From positions 2,108,001 through 2,172,000 of the forward strand of contig JADCRB010000071.1 in the NCBI GenBank assembly GCA_021464245.1: DNA of 64,000 nucleotides, written 5' to 3'. The translations under genes and the position numbers were made by a program. Within the stretch, counting starts at the first letter, position 1, and the number at the start of each line of letters is the position of its first letter. Positions 36,974-51,839 of the stretch are shown piece after piece. Origin of the DNA: Carallia brachiata. Its lineage: Eukaryota; Streptophyta; Magnoliopsida; Malpighiales; Rhizophoraceae. A model generated the notes under the pieces. It was not told the origin of the DNA, ran no database searches, and worked only from the letters and a program-made list of their open reading frames with translations.

Positions 36974-37226
36974 GGCATAGAGATTTCTTTTCAGTGTGCG
37001 TAATTTGTTTTCTCGCAAATCAAGATTCAAGGTTTCTTAATTCAAGATTCAAGTTCTGGGCAGAGAGAGATTTCTTTTTGGTTTGTGTAATTTCTTTTTT
37101 TTTTTCCCCCCCCAAGATTCAAGTCCTCGACAGAGAGATATTTCTTTCTAGATTACTTTTTTTTTTTTTTTTGCAAATCAAGGTATAAGGTTTCTTGATT
37201 CTGTCAAGATTTTAAGTCCTCCGGCA
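36974..37226 (+). repeat. Three imperfect tandem units of 75-95 bp, CT/T-rich
   Basis: Each unit carries CAGAGAGATATTTCTTT or CATAGAGATTTCTTTT, then TAATTTNTTTT with a poly-T or poly-C tract, then CAAGATTCAAGGTTTCTT and CAAGTCCTCGG. Units begin near 36974, 37059 and 37130, with a partial one upstream at 36915. The sequence looks like a transcribed leader or promoter-proximal tract. Confidence 0.6.
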
Positions 37227-37366
37227 TCGGGACTCAATGGCCTGTTCAGAACTCGGAGGTTAAGGAGGAGAGGTTGGCCCTGGATCTGCTCCTCACCAAC
37301 GCCTCCTCTGATATCCTCATGGCTGAGCAACCTCCTCTCGATCTTTGGCTTATCATCGCCCCCCGT

Positions 37367-37432
<66 letters not shown>
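37367..37432. repeat. Compound (TC)n(TA)n microsatellite
   Basis: A (CT)n run of about 26 nt passes directly into a (TA)n run of about 40 nt at 37393-37432. It should be highly variable in length. Confidence 0.9.
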
Positions 37433-37434
<2 letters not shown>

Positions 37435-37870
37435 ATATGTATATGTATATTGATTCTTTTCAATTTTCTCTTGTCAGCCTGGTTTGTATGATACTAGCGG
37501 TACTAACTTCCAAGAACTTGTCGCAAGATTCGTTATCTTTGATTTTTTTTTTTTTTTCTGTCATCAGATGAATAGCGTTTGAAACTTCTTTTTTGTTGCT
37601 TTTTCAGCATTCTTGGTTAAATCTTTGGTGCTTTTTAACATTTTCTTACTCTTTCTTCATGTTTTTTAGGGTTCTTGATACGGTCTCGGGGGCGACGGAA
37701 GGGAAAACTTAGTCTGGCATCTTCTGCTGGTCCCGGCGATCAACTGGACATTCAGATCATGCTTCTTGATAAAACCTCCCACGTATTTTGACTTGAACAC
37801 GTCATTGTCTCTCGGAGATTGGATTATGAGTTGCAAGAACAGGCCTTTTTTTTTTAAATTGCTTTTATTT

Positions 37871-38620
37871 GCAGTTGCAAGAAAGAATTGCATAAATTAA
37901 TTTTATTGTTTAATAGTTGTGTGATCAATTCTTTTGTTGTTGTGAAGGTTTGTCACTGTAGCCATATTTTGCTTTGGGACAATTCACTGCTCAGACTTTA
38001 ACTTCTTTTAGCAACATGTTGGACATTCCATGGATAATTACACAAATTTGTACGGGGTTTAAGTTCTTTGCAACTCAGCATGGTAAACTTAAAAGAAAGT
38101 CACATATGGGTAATGTTAAGGCACTTATTCTTGATGCCTTGAGGTCAAGTCTTTTACTTAAGTAATCATCTTTCCTTTAATTAGTTCGAGTTTGTATGTC
38201 TGCAGCATTCAACAATCTTTTCTGGGCACAAGTGCTTTTTTGCAGTGATAAGCAACAGTTTAGAGAGTAAATTAGTTCTATTATTTTATAGTCGTGTGAT
38301 CAATTCTGTTTTTGTTGTGAAGGTTCTCTTTAGCAATATCTTGCATTTGGTCAGTTGAGGGGTAGCGTAAGCCTTATCTTCTCAGATTTTACTTCTTTCA
38401 GCAACAAATTCAAAATTTTGAAGAATAATAGCGCAAATTCTTTAACAGTTAATATTTGTCGGGATTTCAAGTTCTCTTGCAACTCCACTCGGTATGCTTA
38501 AAGAAAAGTTGCATATGGGCAATACTGAGGCATCCCAAGCCTTTTATTTAAATTGTAAGTAATCATCTTTACTTTTTTCAGTTCAATCTTGAATGTCTTC
38601 CTAAACACAATGTTTTTTAT
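37871..38620 (+). repeat. Tandem duplication of about 370 bp in the FANCD2 relic
   Basis: The segment from about 37871 to 38200 recurs from about 38242 to 38620. Shared blocks include GTGTGATCAATTCT, TTGTTGTGAAGGTT, CACATATGGG or GCATATGGGCAAT, and AAGTAATCATCTTT. The first copy keeps the open exon ending in RSSLLLK. The second has lost the frame. Confidence 0.65.
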
Positions 38621-38780
38621 CTATTGCTCTTCTTGCTCTTCTTAGATACTTTGCCAAGAGACTTTGAAGCTACTGACTGTCCTCGACACAACAGTTGAGC
38701 ACAAGATGATAGGTATGTGGCTCCTTGTGTTCATGTACGTGAACGGTGAGTCCATGAGGAGAGGTGTGAAAAAGGTAATT

Positions 38781-41694
38781 TACAGATTGTTTTTCGAAAT
38801 TTATAACTGACCAGTGAATTCGTGGGAACACGGAATTGGTACAGGTATCTGCCGTAGTTATATACATATAAAGATGTTTGGCTTTTATGGAGTCCTTTCT
38901 AAGTCACTTTCTCACTACTTAATAACATGGAAAGCACAATAAGACTTCTAGATGTGAGAGTTTGGCATTCACTTGTGTGTATGTTTATTTGAAGAGTTTG
39001 GATATGCTTACTGTAGACCCGAAGATAATTTCTTGAAGAAAATTTCTTAGTCTAGTATATAAACATTGAAACACCCACATCTAGAAGTCTTATTACAGTT
39101 TCTTTGCAGGTTCTCTTTGCACTTGGGACCCCTGTGGGATCTGGTGTTAGCTTTCAAGTGACTTCTAATTTGGACACTATGGCTTTGCTAGCTTTCAACT
39201 ATGGGCTAGATATGATTCTACTTTCTTACCTTACAAATGGTTACTTTGGAATACATTTATGTGTTGATTGGCAGCCAATTATTCATTAAACCCAATTTTC
39301 TTCTGTCTAGGTATCTCAGAGTATTTGGAGGAATTTGACAATCAGAATCTGCACTTTAGATCGTTTACCAACGTCAGTAATTGACGATTATACAATTCGA
39401 ACAATTTAGGTATAGATATTCATTATTCTTGGCATTACAAGTTGAAGACTTCGTTGTTTTTCCAGTTTCACCAGCTTTGGTGGAGTGTAGGTTTATGAAG
39501 TTTTCAGCAAGTTGGCATTGTCAGATCGATCAACTGCAGATTGCTTTGGATCTTCTATTGGAAATGGACTATTCTTGATAATACAGATTCAGGTACCATT
39601 ATCTATATTCAACACTGCTCTTTTAGCGCCCCCGCCCTCCCCCTACAGCCCCAAATTTTTTATTTGGCAATACACATTTTTTTCATCTCAGCTTTCTTTT
39701 TATTCAGGTCAGCTATTGAGATCTATTGAAAGAGAAAATGGGCAGTGTTGTAACTTTAAAACAATCTCTTTCTTGGAATTTAAAAGGTTTCCAGCGCATC
39801 TTCTTCTGAGGTAGAATCCTGTATCTTCTGAGGTATGTAATTAGTCGGTGGTTATGCTGTTTACGTGCTGTAAAATTTTCTGTACCTCATAATTCTCAGG
39901 ATCCATTTTGATCAGTTATTAACCACGGAACTCTTGAGGCCTATTAACCAGTAAAGTGTGTTGCTGGTACTACCTGCAGCGAAATCAGTTGAGCTTAAAA
40001 GATATAACTTTACGTATTTTTTAAAGGAACAGCAACTATAGGACCATCTTGCGCTAGTCCTGGAGCTTTCTATTGTTGGCTTATTGTGTTTGAAGGCTGT
40101 GAAATGAGGTAATTGGTCATCTGCTCCGAACCTCTTCTGGTCCTTTGTAATTACCTGTCATTTGTGTGATTTTACCACCCATATCTTTGTTTAAGTGCTC
40201 TTTTGAGCAATCTCATATAGAATTATTATTTTTCAATAGCTAAAACCAAATAATAAAAACTAGAAAATCTTTTAAAAAAATTCAAGTTTTGGAATCACAG
40301 TTCCAAAACTAAAGTACAGCACTTCTTAAAACTAGAAAGTGTTTGAAAAAAAAAAAAAGACTGTTTTTTTTTAAAAGAATGTTTTTAAATTGCTGGCTCA
40401 ATACAATCTCACCCATAATACTTGCAAACTGAGATATTTTAAGTTCTGTAACTCTGACAATATGTTAGTAAATCGAAAATGTTATCACACTTTGGAACTT
40501 TTTAACTGTCTTCAGGAGTTTTTGGCTGACACTGTGGAAGATGTCATTAATGAAGAAATTATTACAGATTTTATACAGGAGTTTTTTGACTGACCAGTGT
40601 ATTTGTGGGAACAAGGTATTGGTACAGCCATCACCATACTTATATACATCTAAGGCAGTATGACTTTTACGCAATATTTTCTGAGTGGCTGCTTACCAGC
40701 ATTTTTTCTATGGTTGCTGTCACTGTCTGCGTACTAATGGCATGCAAAGAACAAAAAGCACGAGAGTTTGGCATTCACATTTGTGTATGTTTATTTGGAA
40801 ATGTATGTCTATTTGGAAAGTTTTTAATGCTTACTGTAGACGGGAAATAAGTTCCTTGAAAAAATTTCCTTGTTCAGTACCTAAAAATTGGATTACCACA
40901 TCTAGTCTTATTACAGTTTCTTGGCAGATTCTCTGTGCACATGTGACCCGTGTGGGATTTGGTGTTAGCTTTTAAGTGACTTCTGCTTTGGACACTATGG
41001 CTGTGATAGCTTCCAACCATGCGCCAGAAATGATTCCACTTTCTCCTTCTAAAAACGATATTTAAAATACTTTGGAATGCATTTTTGATTGGTAGCCATT
41101 ATTCATTAAACTTGCTTTTCTTTAGGTTTCTTGGAATTTCCAGAGGATTAGAATGTGAGAATCTGCACAGCCACTAGGTAGAGATATCCGTTATTATTGG
41201 CATTACAAGAATTGTTGGTTATTTTACCCATTTCACCAGCTTTGGTGAAGTGCAGGTTTGTGAAATCTTTCAACAGTTGTCATCGTCATCTCAATCAATT
41301 GCTGATTGTTTTGGATCTTCTGCTAGAGATAAGTTGTTCATGATAATACAGTAACATGTATCATGGCCTATGTTCAACTTTGCTAGTTTAACCCCTTCCC
41401 TTTCCTTTTTGCTGGTGATACTCATCTATTTTTCATATTGGCTTTCTATGGGTCAGGTCAGCCATCCAGATCTGAGGCGCAGATAAATGGGAATTATTAG
41501 AACTCTAAAAGTAGTCTTCTTTCTAAGAGATGCAAAAGATGCTACGAGCTCATCTTCTTCTCATATAGGACCCCATGTCTTCTGAGGTATGTAATTATTT
41601 GGTGGCGATGCTGTGAACGCAATGTGAAATTTTCTATGCCTCATAATTTTCAAGATCCATTTTGATAAGTTATTAATTGTTGAGCTCTTGAGGC
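38781..41694 (+). repeat. Tandem duplication of about 1.77 kb carrying several FANCD2-like exons
   Basis: The block 38781-39940 recurs at 40564-41694. Landmarks in order are: GACCAGTG...GTGGGAACA (38809, 40592); GAGTTTGGCATTCAC (about 38958, 40763); ACCCCTGTGGGATCTGGTGT against ACCCGTGTGGGATTTGGTGT; GACACTATGGCT (39174, 40991); TTTGGATCTTCT; and GAGGTATGTAATTA...CTCTTGAGGC (39828-39940, 41584-41694). About 620 bp of unshared DNA separates the copies. Exon remnants differ in which copy is better preserved, so the duplication is older than much of the decay. Confidence 0.75.
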
Positions 41695-42766
41695 ATTTTT
41701 CCTATTCCTTTTAATTTATGCAGAAATCCTTCTTTGACCAATGTTGGAACTTTTGTGAACATCTTTGGACTCCTGCAAAAAGCTAAGCTTGCCATTGATC
41801 TTTTTTATGATGAACTTTCTGCATTGTTGGACCATCAAAGGCTTCAGCCAACAATCATCGAAAACAATGTTGGTGGTAGTTAAGCTTCACAGGTTTGGGG
41901 CAATAATCAAGCATAACCATTTTTATTGGAAAAACTTACTCACTTTTTGTAGGATTGGCAAAAGTGTAGGAAATTTTGAATTCACGTTTCTATCCAATCT
42001 TGAAGGCAGGAAATTGCATGTTAAACAATTGAACTGTGGTTTGGAAGGTGAGTCTAGTGATTAAGTCCGTCTCTTGCTTTCTGATATTATCTTCCAGGTA
42101 GGAATTGTATATTAAAGTTCACATTTTTTACCTCTTTAGGGAAGCTTTGGATGAACTTGGATGGAGAGATGTCTCCTATTTGAAATATTTAGCCATCGGC
42201 TTCCATTGCAGTAATTATATGATGGTCCTCTCGCTTTGTCATTTAGCCTAAATGCTGATGTTGAAGGTTGCTGTTTTCGGGTCCACTACTTCTCTACAAA
42301 TTTTTCCTGCTAACTCTTATTTCCTATCTAATGTGAGTGCATGATCATTAAAGCTCCATGAAAATTATGAAGCAGATCAATTATTGAGTTTTTCATTTTC
42401 GCAAATCTTGCAGGTGGAAAGGTTGGCAAATTAAGGATCTTTTGTTGGAAGTGATGTAATACTTGGGTGCCCATTATACCGTACCTCCTCTAAGATGAGT
42501 TAAAGGAAAGGTGCTTTGCAAACATCATCAACTTCAGACTGTTAACATCGTCATCAACTCCCCTAAATCTAGATGGTTGTCTCAAGTAGCTGGGCAAAAG
42601 TCTGGAAAACATAGGTGCCCATTACACCTTGCTTCCTTTAAAACCTTCCATGTATTCTAAAGGATAAATCAGCTGTCTCAGATTTTCCCGAAGCCTTTCA
42701 GCCTGACAAAGTTTCCGAAGATGTTTTCTGTGGCATTCAACCTAGCCTTCACCTGGGTAAATAGAG

Positions 42767-43269
42767 GGGATAAGCATTTTTTTAGTTCTAAACCTTTAAA
42801 TTTTTTTACGTTTGAATTTTAAACCTTTTTGACATTTCATTTGAGTCCTAAACTTTTTGATTTTCTACCAAATCAGTCCCTCTATTTTAACAAAAGTGAT
42901 CAATCTTTTAAAAAATAATTTTAACTTTACAAAAAATTATTTAAAAAAGATTAAATATATGAATAGAATGTCTTTTCTATAAAAAAATATACATGTTGCC
43001 TATTTAATTCGTATATTTGTTGATTAAAAAAATATTTAATATGCATATTTTGTTGATGAAAAAAAAATATTTAACTCATGTATTTAAACTTTTTTAAATG
43101 ATTTTTATTAAATTAAACTCACTTATTAATAAATTGACTACTTTTCGTAACATAAAGGACTGATATAGTAAAAAATTAAAAGATTTAGGATTCAAATGAA
43201 ATGTTAAAAAGGTTTAGGACTCAAACGTAAAAAAACTTAAAAGTTTAGGACCCTAAAAATGCTTATCCC
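42767..43269. mobile_element. Mutator-type MITE with ~115-bp inverted ends and perfect 10-bp target duplication
   Basis: The 503-bp element has long inverted ends starting GGGATAAGCATTTTT. The arms stay alignable for roughly 115 bp (CCTAAAC, TTTTTTTACGTTTGA and CATTTCATTTGA blocks on both sides). It is bounded by GTAAATAGAG at 42757-42766 and again at 43270-43279. A duplication of 9-11 bp with long inverted ends is typical of Mutator-like elements. The interior is AT-rich without coding. It sits inside the FANCD2 relic. Confidence 0.85.
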
Positions 43270-43794
43270 GTAAATAGAGTATTTACAACTTGGAGCTTCT
43301 GCATTTGTAGGAGATATGTTGGGTATTGGTATCACAGTTTATGAAGTTTCATGTTGATGCTGGTGTATTATGGTTTTTATAGATCATTGTCTATTCCTTG
43401 AAGCATGTTCATTTCTTCTTTATTGTGGTTTCAGTGTCTCTTCTTACCTTAGAATCACTCGTTCCATCAGCTGAGACACATTCCTTGGCATTGCGGAGAG
43501 GTGAGGTAGATAGGTAAATTCATTATCCATTCACAGGGTCCCCCACACCCAGCTCATCAGACTTGGATCTTCTGCCCAGAAGGTTTTATAGAATAACTGG
43601 GACAATGAAAGTTTTGAGAACCATCGGAAGAACAAATCGTGACCATTGTATTTTTCTCTTTGCTCTTTCTTCCCTTCATTGTGATGATTGACAAGATGAA
43701 TTATATATTTGTCCTTAAGTAGCATTTAATTTTCTCATTTTCAGGGAGAAATGGTCCAAAAGATTGTGTGATTTTTTTGAAGAATGACTCTACA

Positions 43795-43930
43795 TCTGTT
43801 TTGCTGGACAAGCTTGCCTGCTCTGTTTTGTACCAGGTACGGAAATTTTGTCGAGACTAATCTCTGTTTTGCTGGACAAGCTTGCCTGCTATGTTTTGTA
43901 TCAGGTACGGAAATTTTGTCGAGACTAATC
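43795..43930 (+). repeat. Two 68-bp tandem units, 66 of 68 identical
   Basis: The unit TCTGTTTTGCTGGACAAGCT...GAGACTAATC occurs at 43795-43862 and 43863-43930 with only two differences. It includes a LDKLACSVLYQ-like exon end and a CAG/GTACGG donor, so a relic exon boundary has been copied. The low divergence shows a recent event. Confidence 0.9.
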
Positions 43931-44627
43931 TTTGTATGATATTCGTTAAGCATGCATTTCAATTAGAGCTTTCGGGAGAGCAACGATGTTTGGTTCTCTG
44001 ACATGGCATTAAACTTTTGAGCTCAATACTCTACATCATTTTGTTTCTAGGCAAACAATACCTAAATGGTGCACACTTGTCTATTAGGTCTCTTCATCTG
44101 GGACAACAACAGTTTACCATCATGGTTTTCCTAATTTATATTTGGTGCATGGTACAAAAAGCTGGTTCACCGTCTAACAATTTTCAATGGCTTTATTACT
44201 GAACTGATGTTTCTATTCTTGGTGAGGATGCTTGCACAAGTGGTTTTATGTGCAGCATGAGGTAAAAATTGCCATTCTTGACATGTTGGTGAGTGTTTAT
44301 GTGAGGAGTAAGCATGGACCAGCGAAATTCTAAGGGAAAGAACTTCTCTTTGCAACGGACGGAGATAGTGTTCAGTCCAGAACTGTTGAAGACCATTTGC
44401 TTAAAATACAAAAATCTAGAAAAACGGTGGTTTCCATAGTTAACACGTGCAGGACTCATGACAAGGTAACCAAGTAGAAGTGTAGGGTTGTATTGATTAA
44501 TATTTAATTAATTTTATTTTGTTTTTTAAGTTTATTGGAATGAGAGAAACTTTGCATGTTCGGCAGGTCACCGTACACGAATTGGCTGTCAAGTATGGTC
44601 GGAAGTTTGTTGATTCCATCCTCAAAG

Positions 44628-45640
44628 GTAAATAATCCAACTTTTTTCCCAATATTATATTTGTGTATGTGATGGAATCAGACATGCAATTATGAGGCGC
44701 ACCGCTGCCGAAGTCAGCCCATCTACAGTTTTTTTACTTTTAACAGGCAGTCTCTAAATGCACAGTGAACTCATAATCAAATAGTAAGATCTTGCACAAA
44801 ATTTGCATTATGGTTGGTTGTTATAGACATCCTAAATGCTGGAGTCAAAACTCCTACTGTTCCTCCATTATTCTATGTAATAGGTTGCATTATCTAATAC
44901 CATCTAATAGTAGTCTGGCAGAGCTTCAGAAGAACCATACAGACTGCATGTTCTGAAGCAAAGATCAGGCTTGCATTGCGTGCTCATAATTAGACCTATT
45001 ATCTGATTATCATCGTGATAATTTTTTTCCTTTTTTTATTTTGCTATTTCTGCAAGGGTTTGAAAAATGACTGTTACTAGCGGCTTATAGAACACTTTTT
45101 GTTACTTGCGGAGGCATTTTTTTTCTTTTGATGTTAGAGTCTATAATCAGAAACTATATTAAGTTCCAATTAATTTAGTTTGAGTTGAAAAAAGCTCACT
45201 AGAGAAGCAAAACTTTTTTAGTATCTATTTTTTTTTTATGCACAAAACTCAAATATGAGACTTTTGTTTAAAGAAAACTGAACTTAAATCACTTAAACCA
45301 CTAAGGTTGATTGTCAAGACATTTCTTCGCACAATTTCGAGCAGACAACTTTTTTGGATGGGTATTATCCGAATATTTATTTTGGTCCAATCTCTTCGAT
45401 GGGCTAAGCTATAGGCCCAAGGACTTTTTGGGTTGTAGAATATCCCTTCTTGTTTGCGGAAAGGGTTGTATAATATCCTTGCCGTGTGGAAAATACAAAA
45501 TAAAACAAACAAAAAGGTTGCTGGACTGACCGAGACATGTGCTGCACCCGGTGGGCCCTTTCGGCCCTCTTCTGGCCTACCCTCTGTTCTCATGGATTGG
45601 CCCAAAAAAGCGTTGAACTCTCTGGAACCGCTTGCAACCG
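44628..45640. other. Between the FANCD2 relic and the reductase gene
   Basis: I find no further FANCD2-like exon and no other gene. The minus-strand frame at 45249-45647 lacks motifs. The last few hundred bases are the probable promoter of the reductase gene. Confidence 0.5.
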
Positions 45641-45644
45641 GTTG

Positions 45645-45702
45645 CACGTGTTTTTTACCGGTTTAAATGTTTTTTGTGTATCAAAGTTCTCAACTACACG
45701 TG
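45645..45702 (+). promoter_or_regulatory. Two CACGTG G-box cores upstream of the b5 reductase gene
   Basis: CACGTG occurs at 45645-45650 (GGTTGCACGTGTTT) and 45697-45702 (TACACGTGTCAG). These are the core bound by plant bZIP and bHLH factors, and the ACACGTGTC context resembles abscisic-acid response elements. The first lies beside a short palindrome, TTGCAACCGGTTGCA. They lie about 225-280 nt upstream of the ATG, just before a CT-rich leader, so a promoter role is plausible. Confidence 0.55.
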
Positions 45703-45858
45703 TCAGTATCTGACTGACAGAATTGAACAGACTTTCCTCTCTCTCTCTCTCTCCGGTGCCCCCAGAAAAGTGGAAATTTCCAAAAAGAGCACCGTTTTCA
45801 TTCCAATTCCAAAACCCGCCCGATTGCTTCTCACTCAGTTAGGTTTGCCGCACTCCGC

Positions 45859-45885
45859 TGCCACTGCCACTGCCACTGCCACTGC
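45859..45885 (+). repeat. (CCACTG)n hexanucleotide repeat in the reductase leader
   Basis: About four CCACTG units lie 40-70 nt upstream of the start codon, in the probable 5'UTR. Confidence 0.7.
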
Positions 45886-45926
45886 ATACGGAGGGGAGGA
45901 GGGTTTCTCTGTTATTATCCGAAGAA

Positions 45927-50579
<4,653 letters not shown>

Positions 50580-51805
50580 AGAGGCATTGAAACATAGGGA
50601 CTTCCGGTGTTCACTTCTTTTACCCACTCTCAACAGTTTCAGAGAACAAAATAATGGGAAATGATGCTTTATTTTGAGATTTTGACTGGATGAGCCTGGA
50701 CTGGTCCAACCCCACCATTTCTGTTGGTCAGAAAATTTTAGAGTCAAATAAAATATATGAAAACATCACAGATGTAGTTAATGAGTTCTCTAATGAGTTC
50801 TGTAATGCTCTCTGTTAGCCAAGGATCGATCGATGATGGGGGAGTGCCCCCATGTTTCAATGCAAAAATGCATTCAACGAACAGTACAGCGATAATTTGA
50901 GTTTTAATTCCTTTGACGAAAGGATATCCTTTGCACCCTGCGTACATTCGATTCTTCGCCAAATTTGTATATTACGTTGGAGCCTATTTGCCAAGTGAGT
51001 TTCTATGCCCTGTTTTGGACCGGACCTTGTATGAATTTGGGCTTTGGTTAAACCATCCATTGGATTGGACTTGGACTCGGACTCTTGGAACTAGCAAGCG
51101 CAGGTTGGTTTACAAATTGTTTGTTTGAATCTACTCATCTACAGGCACGCGCGCTACACTGCAACAGATCACAGCGAAACATACTCGAAAATATAGTTTA
51201 ACTAGGAAATTGAAGGTCTATCTTTTACAATTTAGAAAACTTTACATTGATTTGCAACGTAAAAGACAATAAGCATCAAGGATTTGTTTTTGGTGTCATA
51301 GCCAATATTTACAATCTTCGTACTAGAATTCACATCTTGTGTCTTTTAAATAAATGTTACATTTCATTTCATAACTCTGTGCACAGGTGATTTGTTATAT
51401 TATGTAAGTGCATTGTTATTCAATAGCCATGTTAAGCTTGTATCTTCTCTTCTCCCTCTCTCTTGCCACCCTAAATCTAGCAATTAGAAATAGATCATGG
51501 TTTGTTATAGCAACTAAAAGTAATTAAACCTAAAAATTTTAACCATAATTAATGACCATAATTGTGAATAATTATGTTTTTAAAAATATATAGTTATGCT
51601 AATGAAAAGGGAAAAAAAATTAAGACTCATAACTCTAGAAAAGTTTCCAATAAAATAAATGGTTTGGCTCCTAGAAATCCAAATTAAGTAAGGAAGAAGA
51701 GATCCAAATAAAAGGAGGAAAACAAAAGAGACTAGGGAGATACTTGAAAAAATTGACCGTTGTTTTTACTTTGTGGGCATCCATTTTAGATTTTCCGCTC
51801 AAGCG
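50580..51805. other. 3'UTR of the reductase gene, then intergenic
   Basis: The first 200 bases are probably 3'UTR (AATAAAATATATG near 50748). No gene is visible in the remainder. Confidence 0.5.
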
Positions 51806-51817
51806 CGTCTATATAAA
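51806..51817 (+). promoter_or_regulatory. TATA box of a probable transcription unit
   Basis: GTCTATATAAATATCCC is followed about 30 nt later by a long CT-rich leader (51841-51895) and AGCCCTAATTTT, a typical plant core promoter. Confidence 0.55.
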
Positions 51818-51839
51818 TATCCCACGTTTTCTCTCTTCA

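Larger units (their letters stand above)
37950..44627 (+). pseudogene. FANCD2: Decayed FANCD2 homologue (Fanconi anaemia D2 protein)
   Basis: Scattered exon remnants in the right order match the middle and C-terminal part of plant and animal FANCD2, as recalled. They are: LKRKSHMGN..ILDALRSSL (about 38070-38160); an intact 43-codon exon with ILCQETLKLL and YVNGESMRRG (38646-38774); VGSGVSFQVTSNLDTMALLA (about 39113-39240); EYLEEFDNQNLH (39317-39352); TADCFGSSIGNG (about 39530-39565); KEQKAREFGIH (about 40747-40779); SCKKLSLPLIFF then, one base out of frame, YDELSALLDHQRLQPTIIE (about 41773-41865); IGKSVGNFEFTFLSNLEG (about 41951-42010); VERLAN-stop-GS and LGCPLY (about 42414-42477); and HELAVKYGRKFVDSILK (44567-44627). 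Stops and frameshifts break several exons. The N-terminal third and the last exons were not found. FANCD2 is the monoubiquitinated clamp of DNA crosslink repair. This copy is most likely non-functional. Confidence 0.72.

Noticed and set aside
36880..37188. A 102-aa frame with runs of phenylalanine
   Set aside because: It is a translation of the T-rich tandem units.
45249..45647. A 132-aa minus-strand frame before the reductase gene
   Set aside because: No motif and no splice support, and it lies in the probable promoter and spacer.
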